A DNA stretch of 64,000 nt from Nyssa sinensis (Eukaryota > Streptophyta > Magnoliopsida > Cornales > Nyssaceae), in the NCBI GenBank assembly GCA_008638375.1, contig CM018052.1:6369506-6433505 (forward strand), written 5' to 3'. Below the pieces are notes generated by a model. That model made no database searches. It was not told where the DNA came from and saw nothing but the letters and a program-made list of their open reading frames with translations. The stretch's first letter is position 1, and each line of letters begins with the position of its first letter. A program made the position numbers and the translations under genes. Shown one piece after another: positions 22,357-32,810 of this stretch.

Positions 22357-23693
22357 TTGTGTCATTTTCAAACATTTCAAACTTGCGCACACTACGACGT
22401 TTCAACTTCTCTCTCTTTCTCTCTCAAACTACTCGAAACACTCAAAGTTCTTCTTCAAATCACTCAATTTCTCTTCCATGACTCCCAAAACCAAAACCCA
22501 TCATCTAAATTCCTAAGCAACGTCCTAGAAAAGATTTTGATGCCAAACACCAAACGAAATCATGCCATGACCATAAAATCGTTCTCAACACCACCATCAT
22601 TCAAAAATTTCATGACAACATCAAACACCATCGCAGCAAATATGGGAAAACCATTAGCACACCCTTCTTGGAGTCCCAATCCATTTTGATAGGTTCTCAC
22701 TTTGATTACCTAGGTTATACCAAATTCCTCCCATCCTCTAATATCCAATACACCCGAGTCGTCTAACTCTTCTATGTCTATTTTAAGATACCAACGGGTC
22801 TCAATGCATCATCTTGACCACCCCATCTCACTCAAACTTGAGACCATTTTTGAAATCTTCAAAATCCCTTGAAAGGACTTCCAAGAGTTCACTACCAACA
22901 CTCGGATAATGTGTGATGGGTTCAATCCACTTACAGTTGCACAAAAAATGTGTGGTGACTCCACTATCATTGAGGTCTTCAAACCAAAAGCCTCCCAACT
23001 AACCTTCGAGTCTTACCTCATCCACCAAATCATAGCCTAAAACATCTTTTCACATGCTGGTGGACGAGACTTTATATCATACATGGATATGTTTCTTATT
23101 TGGTGTGTCTTAAACCACCAAAAGGTTAACTTTCCCCATATCAATCTCCACCATATGAATGTTTTCCTCAAGAAGAAACAGGGCATCCTCCTATATGGCA
23201 ACCACATCACTATTTTCTTCAAATACTACCAAATTAGCCATAGTAGTGAAACCAATTTCTACACCCCTATCCACATGGACATTTACTCTAAAGGGACGCA
23301 TAAGTACATGGGGTACAAGTCCAATGACCAAGGATAGGTTCCTAAATCTGCTCCCATTCCCCCATCTGAGCAAGCCCAAAAGCCTCACTCTTCCACTCTC
23401 CTTACCACCCATACCACTCTAGCTCATCCTCTATGATCACCCTATTGTAGGAGATGGACTATGATATCCAAACTCAAATTCGAACTGTTGAATCCTATCC
23501 CTCCAAAACTCTATCCGAAATACCTGAAATGATAGAGGCTATAGTGAATGACAACATTTTTCTCAAGCTACATGTTGAATCTCTCTATAAGCATAATGAG
23601 AGGAAGCACGACAAGACCAATGTTGAAGTGCTCAAGGTCAACAACACTCTCTGCCAAATCCTAAGCACCAAGCATAGGCCTCCACCACCTTAA
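22357..23693 (+). pseudogene. Second envelope-like/'plant transposon' pseudogene (copia)
   Basis: Coding similarity runs from a Ser/Pro-rich start (about 22480) through FETIFEIFKIP (about 22840), SYLIHQIIA and then, in the open frame 23083-23337, MDMFLIWCVLNHQKVNFPHI and LYGNHITIFFKYYQISHSSE. A last frame (23454-23693) has a predicted helical segment (EIPEMIEAIVNDNIFLKLHV) and a PPPP end. The order matches envelope-like proteins of SIRE-type copia elements and is parallel to the pseudogene at 15190-16262, though the sequences have diverged strongly. At least three frame changes and several stops are seen. Function in the intact family is not established. Confidence 0.6.
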
Positions 23694-23980
23694 TAGATGA
23701 CAAAAAGAAAGAGGAATAGGAAAAAAAAATAAAAATTCTATAGAGTTTTTTTTTTTTAATTTCAAAATCCTTATTATAATGTTCTTTTTTTTTTCTTAAA
23801 TACTTGTATTCATGCTCATTATTGTAAAAGATCAATACAAGAATATAAAGCATATTTTGTTAAATTTCTCTTATGTGTTATGTGCAAATTTATTGTATAA
23901 TCATAATTTTCAAATGCATAAACAAAGCATGAAAACCTACTATGTTGAATCATGCCGATTACGCTTAGAAATACGAAAAC
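23694..23980. other. A/T-rich stretch, no gene seen
   Basis: Poly-A and poly-T runs (23718-23800) and AT-rich sequence. It may be the copia 3' end or the beginning of the Tat-like LTR; no boundary is visible. Confidence 0.5.
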
Positions 23981-25218
23981 CAATCATCTTTGGGTATCGA
24001 TAAGATTGGTGAAAAACGAGCAGAAATACTAGGCAACTATCCCACGCACTTCATTTACTTAGAGAGACTATCAATCTTATAACAAGAAATAGAGTTCAAC
24101 GTGGTAACTTCTATCTATAGATATCTTCTAATCCCACTTGAACTCGGATAGCTAACGACTTATAAATAAGGCTCCAATGTACGCTTTCAATTCATGGTCA
24201 ATTATTCTATTTCAATTATAGTTTCTTTATCCCCTTTTGACTCAATCATCAAAGCGGCTACCACCGGAGCCAACCTAGTAGCCTTTTTGACATTTTTTCT
24301 TGATAAAGACCTTAAAAGCGATTGATATCCATTTAGAAATTGGCAAAATTTCCATAAATTAGCATAGGTTTAATATCTTGACACGTTCCTATTATGTTCT
24401 AAAGTATGAAGACCAATCACCTTTGGGTACCAATCAAGTAAATAACTACCAAGCAGAAATACTAGGCAACTATCCCGAGCACCTCAGTGCCTTAAAGAGA
24501 CTACCGACATCAGGACAAGGAAATAGAGTTCAACATGGTTACTTCTATTTACGGATTGTTAGACCAAAATATTTTCAACGAAGGGAATCTTAGGAATTTT
24601 GATGATTACAAAACTTTATCCATGCGAACTAATGTTTTTTTTAAGTGGGAATGCAAATAGGTTATCTAAGTCAAAGAATATTGTTGACCAAGAAATGGCA
24701 AAGTTCATTAAGTTAAAGGATTCCACTCAAGAACATGCTTCAAGGAAAGTATCAAATCAAGTGGAATGCATTCATAATGAATCAAGCAAATGGACATACT
24801 CAAGTCCAAGGATTCAAGACAAGTCAAGTGAAGACTTTCTATTTTCCTTATTTTGAACTTTGAGTGATTTAGGATTAGATTGATTATTGGTCGTAAGCTC
24901 TTACTATTTAACATGATCAATTATGTCAATATTTGTTAAACACCTATTAACCCTCCTCTAGGGTAAATATCTAAGCAATAGATATCTTCAAATTCTGGTA
25001 TTTATGGCTCTTAATCCCACCTGAACTTGGATAGCTAACAACTTATACATAAGGCTCCAAGGTACACATTTAATTCGTGGTCAATTATAGTTTCTTTATT
25101 TCCTTCTAAGTTAATCATCGGAACAGTTACCACTGGAGCCAACCTGGTGGCCTTTTAGCTTTTGTTCTTGACATGGAGGTTGAAGAGATTGATCTCCATT
25201 CAAAAATTGGGAATATCA
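23981..25218 (+). mobile_element. Tat-like gypsy 5' LTR region with a duplicated ~400-bp unit
   Basis: Two copies of a unit are aligned: 23981-24345 and 24405-25209 (the second interrupted at 24557-24977). Shared blocks include ACCAATCA-CTTTGGGTA, AGCAGAAATACTAGGCAACT, TAGAGTTCAACRTGGT, GATAGCTAACRACTTATA and CCGGAGCCAACCT. The region ends ATATCA at 25218 directly before a Tat-type primer site and gag, so it is the 5' LTR, with an internal tandem duplication. The left end is not sharply defined. Confidence 0.6.
24557..24977 (+). mobile_element. Short (~420-bp) solo LTR-like insertion, probably copia
   Basis: It starts TGTTAGACCAAAATATT and ends near CTAAGCA, interrupting the second copy of the Tat LTR repeat exactly where copy 1 (near 24137) is continuous. 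Flanks ACGGAT and ATAGAT are only loosely alike, so the duplication is decayed or the end is a few bases off. The frame 24599-24856 inside is not recognised. Confidence 0.55.
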
Positions 25219-25240
25219 GTTTGGTACTGTTTGTGGGAAT
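25219..25240 (+). other. Primer binding site (Tat-type, degenerate)
   Basis: GTTTGGTACTGTTTGTGGGAA resembles the Tat-lineage site TTTGGCGCCGTCTGTGGGAA and follows the LTR end directly. It differs at about three positions. Confidence 0.6.
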
Positions 25241-25309
25241 AACGAGTTCCCTTTTTGCCTCTTTATTCAATCCCAATCTCTTTTCATTTTTCAACCTATT
25301 TTATCCCAA

Positions 25310-26833
25310 TGGCACCAAATCTCCATTGTAGTAGAACCTACCAATCCAACTAAACCAAACTTGTGTAGGGAGGGGAAGAGGTCAAGCGTCATCCCGGATG
25401 CAACAACAAATAGATCATATGGGACATCAACTTCAAATTTTATCCCAGGTCATGACGGCATTGGTACAAAATCAGCAGACCGTACCTTCTCTACCACCAA
25501 ACAATAGTTAAGAAGGAACCCTCTTTTCTACGAATGTTGGAGCAAGGGTTAACCCCCAAACTACTCTTACACGTAATACCTAGGGGATTCCTCCCCCTAA
25601 TAATACTAAGATAGGGACTAATCCTCAAACCTCAACAACAATCAATAGGAATGTCCCACCATTACACCCTGCCACGGACTATCAGAGTCGTACAAGGGTG
25701 CCAATACTGCTAGCTCCGGGGATAGGAATTAGAAATCAAGAATTGCACCAGTTTGAAACCCCTCAACCCTAGAAGATCAACACCCTCATGCTCTTACAGA
25801 TCAACATCCTCTTGTACCTACAAAACCAAATCCACTTGAAGTCACAACAACAAGGAATCCAAGTTAGGTTGGAAAATTGGTGCATCTAGCACTTCCACTA
25901 AATCAACCTATAAAGGTTGAAGAAATAGCAGACTCTTAGGATTAAACGGCATCAACTAAGAGGTTTTATATTCCTCCTAAGCATGATGAACTCAAGAAGT
26001 TGCTCGGGAGGCTATCCACACCCTTCATCCTAACTATAATGGTAGAGAAATGACCAAAGAAGTTCGTCGTACCAAATTTTACCTCGTACGATGGAACTGC
26101 GGATCCTAGTGATCATTTGTCCCACTACCATTATACCAAGGCTCTATACGGAGCCACTAACGCTTTCATGTGTTGAACCTTTGTTACAAGACTCAAAGGA
26201 ACAACCCTTAAGTGGTTTCATAACCTCCCCAAAAACTCAATTAACAATTTCTATGAGCTCAACAGGTTGTTCCTTGATCGGTCCGTAACCAAAAGAAAGC
26301 TATGGAAAGGACCCGAGTTCCTCTTAACCATCAAACATGTTAAGGGGGAGACTCTAAGCGAGTACATAGCTCGGTTCAATGTAATTTACTGAGATAGATG
26401 ATTGTAAAGAAAAGGTCTTGGTAGCAGTATTGACCACATGTTTGTGACCCAGACACTTTCAAGATTCTCTGACCAAGAATCCCTAAGCAGATATAAAAAC
26501 TCTTATAGAACAAGCTCAGAGGTACATCAACCTAGAAGATACCAAGAATTCTGTTAGGTAGGCCAAGAAGTAGGCCCAGAAAGTCGAGCAAGTTTAGAAA
26601 AATGATGCCAGAAACATTAAAAATAGAGCTCAAAGGGGTACTACCAAAGGGCAATCCAACTTTCGGTTAACTATGGTAGTTACACTCCACTAAACATTTC
26701 CTTAACTCACATCTTCTAGTAAATTTAGGCTCGTGAGAACTTAAAATGGCCAAAACCCATGAAGTGCAATCCTGAGACAAAGAACAAGAATAAATATTAT
26801 GAATTCTATCGTGAGTAGGGGAACACTACTAAG
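25310..26833 (+). pseudogene. Tat-lineage gypsy gag, first part, broken
   Basis: An ATG at 25310 opens a region with many stops. From about 25960 three-frame reading gives a capsid-like chain: VPNFTSYDGTADPSDHLSHY, FVTRLKGTTLKWFHNLPKNS, INNFYELNRLFLDR, GETLSEYIARFN. These are the typical order of the Tat/Retand gag domain (PxxxxYDGxxDPxxHL..., W(F)xxLP..., S(L)xEYIxRFN). Near 26770 KNKNKYYEFYRE corresponds to the KKYCxFHRDHG motif just before the zinc knuckle. The chain stops at 26833 where copia LTR C is inserted and continues at 62456. Not functional. Confidence 0.7.
26829..26833. repeat. Target duplication CTAAG (left of copia LTR C)
   Basis: CTAAG here versus CCAAG at 62451-62455, one mismatch, flanking a TG...CA interval. 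Confidence 0.6.
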
Positions 26834-27899
26834 TGTTGGGACCACGGGGTCTATTGTTTTAATTGGTTAATCCGGTTTTGAAAAAATATGCTTTCGATTT
26901 AATCACTACATTAGTCCTAGGGTTACAGTATCTCAATACCCGTTATACTCTAAGAAGGTTCAAGCTTCGTCATCGTGATTGTCTACCAGCAGACTTGGCT
27001 CTTGAAGGGTAATTGTGGTATCTCAGACTTTTGTTGTGATTTGGATCTTACACATTCACATATTGTATACATTGCATAAAATAGGCATTACATCATCATG
27101 TGTGTAATAGTCTCGTGATTGTGAAACAATTTTCCCAAACATGCATATTTCATAACATTTAGGGAAACTGGTTTCACAAGACAAATAGAGAATGAGCAAC
27201 TCTCTATTGCTTTTTCAAACGAACCTTAGCTCGTTCGAACAAACAGTAGAAGGTTCATTTTTACTCGTTCTCATTCGTTCGATGGGCCTGCATCACACGA
27301 AGAACTATAACATATGATCTTTGCTCGTTTGATGCTCGTTCCCTATTCATTCAAATTAACAAGTGCTCGTTCAAACGAGCCATGATTCGTTCGAATGAAC
27401 ACTACGTAAAAATATAAAAAATTTTGTTTTAAAGCCATTTTTGAGATCCAATCTCATTGATATAATATGAAAAAAATTAAGTTTATATCAGAGAGGAACA
27501 AAGAGAGAACGGAGCATAGAAGGTTCAAATTGTGAGAGCCTTATACTCGATAGATCCAATAGCTTTCATAAATGAACCATTCTAATTGTAGATCATGCAT
27601 TTCTCTACTCTTATCTTCCAATTGATTTCGATCAATTCACATGATCCAAATCAAATCAATGAGACTAAATTCCATGTATTCTCACCATTAAAAAGAGTAA
27701 ATTTCAACCTATATAGGACTCGACGTTGAGCAATCAGTAGATACCGAGATTGTGTGAATTCATAATTATGGAGTGGCCCAATCAAAGGACTTTGAGATTG
27801 ATAGGAGAATCGGTTGTATGAAGATTTTGACTTTGAGGAGCTTGTGGATTCAGGGGAGGTTGAAGACATGAATGGGTAAAACAGTGCTTGAGGTACAAA

Positions 27900-27904
27900 G
27901 ATTG
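27900..27904. repeat. Target duplication GATTG (left of E1)
   Basis: Exact match with 42197-42201. Confidence 0.9.
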
Positions 27905-28089
27905 TGTCATGACCCAAAACCCACCTTATGCGAATTAAGGGGATGCGACCGCCACCCTTCGGCCCGGGGGCCGGCGGGTGGACCAAAAGTAGCGGTGCCA
28001 GACAGTGGTGCGGCCAGGATTGCAATTGCGGAAGCATGAAAAACTTTTTTTTTCTTCTTTTATATTTTTTGTACATCTGCCCAGTACTA

Positions 28090-28105
28090 CCGCTCTTTAG
28101 AGCGG
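28090..28105. repeat. 16-bp palindrome CCGCTCTTTAGAGCGG
   Basis: Perfect inverted repeat near the LTR 3' end. Decayed copies lie at the same place in other LTRs: 32544, 42528, 54235, and on the opposite strand near 51837. Confidence 0.8.
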
Positions 28106-28322
28106 TACAAATGTCATACATTCAAAGCATGCTAAAACTTCTAAAGTTATACATATTACATATCAATTTGCCCCTTGGAACTTAGTTACATAACTGTCCA
28201 AAAATTACGACGTCAAAATTAACTAACTATGGGTCCTATTATCTCCCAAAATTTGCTAATAAAGTGTGGAGCTCCCAATGCCCTTCCTCAAAATGGGCAA
28301 GGCTCCTAACCATCTTTATCAC

Positions 28323-28357
28323 CTAAATGAGTCATGAGTAACAAATCCATGTGAGCT
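28323..28357 (-). other. Predicted 3' splice site and branch site (E1 left LTR)
   Basis: Minus strand: AGCTCAC (28351-28357, branch A 28352) then 29 nt to CATTTAG|GTGATAAAGATGG (AG 28323-28324). Confidence 0.6.
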
Positions 28358-28712
28358 TTATGAAAAGCTTGTGAGTAATTCCAGTACCTCGTCATGGGTT
28401 TTCAACTGGTAGTAGGTTAGTTAAAAGTGTTCATATAAACATTCACTACCAATTGCTCGTATACTCTAGATGCAGAATACATGATTCTTAAAAATAGATA
28501 GGCATGAAGCATTCAAGGCATATAGGCCAGGCACTTATTTCTTCAAGCTAACTTGCATGTCAAGATAGAATTTTAAAAATGGAAGCAATAGTATACTTAA
28601 AACATGAGTCATATGGACATAGGAATTTAGAACTTGAAATACTTCAGGAATTTTGAACTTTAGAACACTTCAGAATCCATAGAGATTAAAACCTCCACTT
28701 CAAAGTACAAGA

Positions 28713-28774
28713 TTACTCACCTTTATCCTTGGGGTCGGCGCTACCAGTGTGACTTCCCTTTTCCCTTGTAGTTC
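28713..28774 (-). other. Predicted LTR exon 2 with donor (E1 left LTR)
   Basis: Minus strand: acceptor TTGTTCTTAG|GAACTAC (AG 28775-28776), a 54-nt purine-rich exon (28721-28774), donor AAAG|GTGAGTAATC (28713-28720). The exon is 53-55 nt in E1, E2, E5 and E6. It has no conserved frame (E5 has a stop in its third codon), so it is probably non-coding leader. Confidence 0.6.
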
Positions 28775-30413
28775 CTAAGAACAATTTATGAATAATTTAT
28801 TAATTCCACATTTACTTTAAATTATAACATATTGGTGCTCTTAACTTATTCTTAGACTGTGTTAATCCTAATTTCCTAGGATTGGTCTTATTTCTTTTAA
28901 ATCGGACTGCTTGTAGCAATTTATAAATCTTCATTTACATGTGCCTTATTTGTCAATACTTAATTTGATGATATGGACCTCACCGTTGGATCCGGAACAT
29001 CAAAGAAAGTCAATTTAGACCTTCTCGGATTTTCATTTGTCTTCGGGCATATTTAGGGGCAAAATGATCATTTTCATTTTTATGTGTCTTAATTTTTTAA
29101 GTCTTATATCATAAAATGGACCCCGCCTTTGGGTCCAGAATGCCCAAAATAATAAATTTATACTATTATTTTAATTTATTTGGGTAACGGATCATTTAAT
29201 CATAATTAAATCAATTTAATTTAATATTATATATTTATTTCTGTAACATAGTTACAAATGTGCCACAGTGTTCTTAGGCTTGGAGTTTGAATCTTCACTT
29301 GCATGAGATCTTGGTGTTGAACCTAGGGAGCTGTGGCTTTCCTTTATTTTTCTTATATTTCTCATGCCAAACAATGGACAATGGAGCTAAATAGAGATAG
29401 GATATCCCTAGTCTGGATAGGGGCATTAACTCAATTTTCAAACCTCGTAGCCAAACACCCCGTTCCTATTTTAATTTAAAACAAAAGGGTCAAAATGAAA
29501 CCGTCCCACTTATGCCCATATATGCGATCAGGCAGTCCCGACCCGAACTCGATCCAACACACAACTCAACCCGTCCTACTCATCATCTTTCCATCTCACC
29601 CACGCACTGTAGCCCTAGTTGTAGGTTTTCTTCTTTTTCTATTTTGTGGGGTTTGGGTAGACCATTCTCCCTACTTTCTATTCCTACGAATTCCTGAATC
29701 TCTTGGGAGTGTTTTGGCGTTGGTTAGGAAGCTCGGATTAAGCTCAAAGCTCAGTTAGAGCTTGGACACCCCTCATGGTTTTTAGGTTCATAAATGGAAA
29801 TTTCTTGACCAAAATTAAAGGGATTTGGCTTGTCGTTCATGTTTCTTCATGGGGGTCCTTACCTTGATCCCCAAATGGAGTTTTGTGTTCAGTTTATGGT
29901 GCTGGGTTTTTCGAATCGTGGTTGCAACTGGGTCTTTAGGGGCCTTTCTTTGGGATTTTGGGTCACCGCCTAGGTTTTTAGAACCCTTGTGAGATCTAGT
30001 TTGGGTCCCAAATAATGGATTTGAGGTTTGGGGTGGTCGATTTAGACCTGCCTCGAAGGTGGTCATCAATGGCAGTTCTTGTGATTTTATGGCTCAAGCC
30101 CTCCCTAGGTCTCTTTATTTCACTTCTAAATTATAGCAAAGCATCCATAGAGTTTATGCATGCATTTTAAACATCTCAAAACCTTAGGTTTTGTAAGGTT
30201 TTTAGAGGGGGAAAAACTTAAGGAGTTTTGGGTTTTGGATGGTTTTACCTTAGACAGTAGGTATCCTTCCCTCCCTTGTTTGATTTTGAGCTCCTTAGGG
30301 CCTCTCTAGAGCAGCACCAATCCTTCTTTTCTTCTTTTTCTCATTTCTCTCTACCTCACTCACTCTCTCTCTCTAGCTGACCTCACGCGCACACACTTAC
30401 AGTCTTTCATAGT

Positions 30414-30421
30414 TCTATATA
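30414..30421 (-). promoter_or_regulatory. TATA-like box of the LTR promoter
   Basis: TATATAGA on the minus strand, followed in sense by GTGAGGTCAGCTAGAGAGAGAGAG-type purine-rich sequence and then the donor at 30248. Position and order suggest the LTR transcription start lies about 30 bp downstream (around 30385). Inferred. Confidence 0.4.
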
Positions 30422-30974
30422 CACCCAAGTCTGCACACGCAACATATATATATATATATATATACATATATTCATTTACTGATGTGTTGCATGTGACCTC
30501 ATTGGTTGAGGTGTGAGGTGGGCTAGAATTTATAGTGTATGTATATATATATATCTTATGGCTTTCTTTTTGGGTTTTAAATTCTTCAATTATTTTTGGT
30601 TGAGGGTTCAAGTCTTTGGGGTAGCAAACTTGGCTTATTTTTCCCCTTTTTTTCCCTTTATGCCTCGTTTGGCATTATACACTATTTATCCCACTTTTCC
30701 CTTACTTGATTTATTATTTTGTTATTTTTTTCTTTTTTTCTTTTCTTCCCGTGTACATGTTTCCTTACCTATTTCCTTCTCGTACCGATTTCATAAATCG
30801 AAGTCACGTGTTTCTTTTCTTTTCTTCATGTGTTGACCTCGACAATTAAGGTCTTTTTATAACATTTTTTGTAGTTCTTATTTCTCGTGGTTTAGTTTTC
30901 ACTAATTATTATTTTAAGGTCTCTAATATTTAATTAGTGCCTTAGTTTCTTATTAATCGGGTCAGGGTGTTACC

Positions 30975-31010
30975 TTCTCCCCTTCTTAAAAAAATTTTAT
31001 CCTCAAAACT
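30975..31010 (-). other. Polypurine tract and end of gypsy polyprotein (complement)
   Basis: Plus strand TTCTCCCCTTCTTAAAAAAA: its complement is a purine tract directly before the 3' LTR. The adjoining GTTTTGAGGATAAAATTTTT is the usual end of chromovirus polyproteins (FEDKIF-like). Confidence 0.75.
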
Positions 31011-31212
31011 CAAGGGTCCTTGGTCGTTATAAGACTCTGTCCCTTTTTCTTCTTCATTATCAATATCTAAACATTCGTGTGTTTTAATAGTCAATTTGAA
31101 TGATGAAGACATATATATATATATATATATATCAAAAAAATAATTAAGTATTGGACAGGGTACTTAGTTAACCAATAGGGGTCCGTGCAGTCTCAGATAA
31201 GAGATTGAATAC

Positions 31213-31793
31213 TCAACCATACCTTAAGGATCCTTTGCTTCCTTCCGATTTCTCGACTGTCAAGGCTTGAGGTTGCGGTGTGGCTGAAGAAGTTACTTCT
31301 GTGGGTTCTTTGATGGCCTGGTTCCATTTTGGGCAATCCCTTATGTGGTGCTCGGCTTTCCCATTCTTGTAATAGGCCCCAATGAGTTGCCGACAAGGTG
31401 CAAAGTGACGTCTCTTACAAGAACGGCACAGTGGGGGGTTCATAATCCCTTGACAGGCACTATCTTTTTCATCTTTCTCTTTGTTCTTCTTTTTTCTAGA
31501 AGTCTCACTCCTGGCCCTTCCATTGATTCTTGCACGGTGCTTAATTCCAACGGCTAAGTTTGTGAGTTTAGCCTCATATACCTTTCCTTTTCGAGGAGCA
31601 CTTGGAGTGTGGCTGTGTTTCTTGTTATAGTAGGTTGTCCTTGATCTTGAGGCGGTCAAGGATTTTATGCTTGTTGTTGTGTCTTGCCGTAGGCTTGGAC
31701 ATTACTTATAGTCCGGGCTATTGTCTCCAGGATCTCTTCAACCTTATCTAATCATTCGTCGGGATTACCCGTGTTTCTTCGTGTATTCACCAT
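31213..31793 (-). pseudogene. Chromovirus gag with zinc knuckle, core deleted
   Basis: An ATG at 31793 opens MVNTRRNTGNPDE, typical of Tekay-like gag starts. After stops at the 14th codon and near 31665, the open frame 31659-31213 carries CRSCKRRHFAPC and a zinc knuckle remnant YYKNGKAEHHIRDCP. Its first Cys pair is lost (canonical CxxCxxxxHxxxxC), so RNA binding is unlikely. The capsid core between start and knuckle is missing: the two ends are about 50 codons apart instead of a few hundred. Minus strand, in agreement with the primer site to the right and the purine tract to the left. Protease, RT and integrase are absent. Confidence 0.75.
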
Positions 31794-31939
31794 TGTCGCT
31801 GTTATGAAGAACAAACATTTTGTTAGTTTATCTTCATATGCTATAACACATAAGGTTATACTTATTTGCCTTATAACTGATCATTTTCTGATTCTAGTGG
31901 TGAGTTCTATAGCCCACGTTTATTTTTTTTATTACTTTT

Positions 31940-32262
31940 ACTCTACTGCGGGTCCCATACCCCGCTGTCCTATCAAAAAATGTACTTCTAGACATTTACT
32001 TCACTTTAATATAAGTCCTATTCCCCGCCTTCACACCATGTACTTCAGAACACTTTGGTACCCCGCCTTTAGATCACTTCAGAACACTTGCTTCATGTTA
32101 ATACGAGTCCCATACCCTATCTTCAGATCATGTACTTTAAGACACTTACTTGATGTTAATGCGGGTCCCATACCTCGCCTTCAAATCATGTACTTCAGAA
32201 CACTTACTTTATGTTAATGTAGGTCCCATACCCCGCCTTCACATCAAATCATGTACTTCCCC
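31940..32262. repeat. Tandem repeat in the E1 leader, ~55-60-bp units, about 6 copies
   Basis: Units like GCGGGTCCCATACCCCGCC followed by TTCAGAACACTTACTT lie near 31950, 32005, 32056, 32103, 32160 and 32218, between gag and primer site. GCGGG-TCCCATACC-CCGC can pair as a hairpin. The 148-residue plus-strand frame across it is a repeat artefact. Confidence 0.85.
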
Positions 32263-32374
32263 TAGCTTTCCTTTAATAGGTCATTTGCTAATTTTTAATT
32301 TCTTAGGTAGCCTAACTCATAATTTTGTTACTAACCCTATTAATATCACTTAACTCTTTTTAAGCCAACCTAAA

Positions 32375-32386
32375 GCTCTGATACCA
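32375..32386 (-). other. Primer binding site for initiator-Met tRNA (complement)
   Basis: GCTCTGATACCA is the complement of TGGTATCAGAGC, the classic plant initiator-Met site, two bases from the LTR start at 32389. It fixes the minus orientation of E1. Confidence 0.9.
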
Positions 32387-32775
32387 ATTGTCACAACCCA
32401 AAAGTAGAGGTGCAAACGTAACTGCCACCCTTCAGCCCAAGGGACGGCGAGTGGACGGCGGTGCCACCAGGATTGCAATTGTGGAAGACTGAAAAAAATT
32501 TTATTTTCTTCTTCTATATTTTTCGCACATCCGCCCGGTACTTCCGCTCTTCAAAACGGTACACATGTCATACATTCAGAGCATACTAAAACTTTTAAAG
32601 TTATACATATTACATATCCATTTGCCCCTTGGGACTTAATTATATAACTGTTCAAAAATTACTACATTAAAATTGAACAACTATGGGTCCTTATATCTCC
32701 CAAATTTGCTAATAAAGTGTGGAGTTCTCAACGCCCTTCATCAAAACGGGCAAGGCTCCCAACCATCTTTATCAC

Positions 32776-32810
32776 CTGAAAGAGTCATGGGTAACAAATC
32801 CATGTGAACT
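32776..32810 (-). other. Predicted 3' splice site and branch site (E1 right LTR)
   Basis: Minus strand: AGTTCAC (branch A 32805), then 29 nt to CTCTTTCAG|GTGATAAAG (AG 32776-32777). Confidence 0.6.

Larger units (their letters stand above)
27905..30974 (-). mobile_element. 3' LTR of E1 (3.07 kb, internal deletion)
   Basis: It aligns with the right LTR along its length, but lacks about 1.03 kb present there: TATTTCTTCAAGCTAACTTG here versus a break between about 32998 and 34034 in the right copy. Ends TGTTACC where TGTTACA is expected, adjoining the polypurine tract. On the minus strand it contains TATATAGA (30414-30421), purine-rich sequence, a donor-like CTAAG|GTAAAA (30247-30248), GGACC modules (28977, 29119), exon 2 (28721-28774), donor and acceptor. 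Confidence 0.9.

Noticed and set aside
31771..32353. 148- and 67-residue plus-strand frames
   Set aside because: They cover the tandem repeats and primer site of E1 on the wrong strand.
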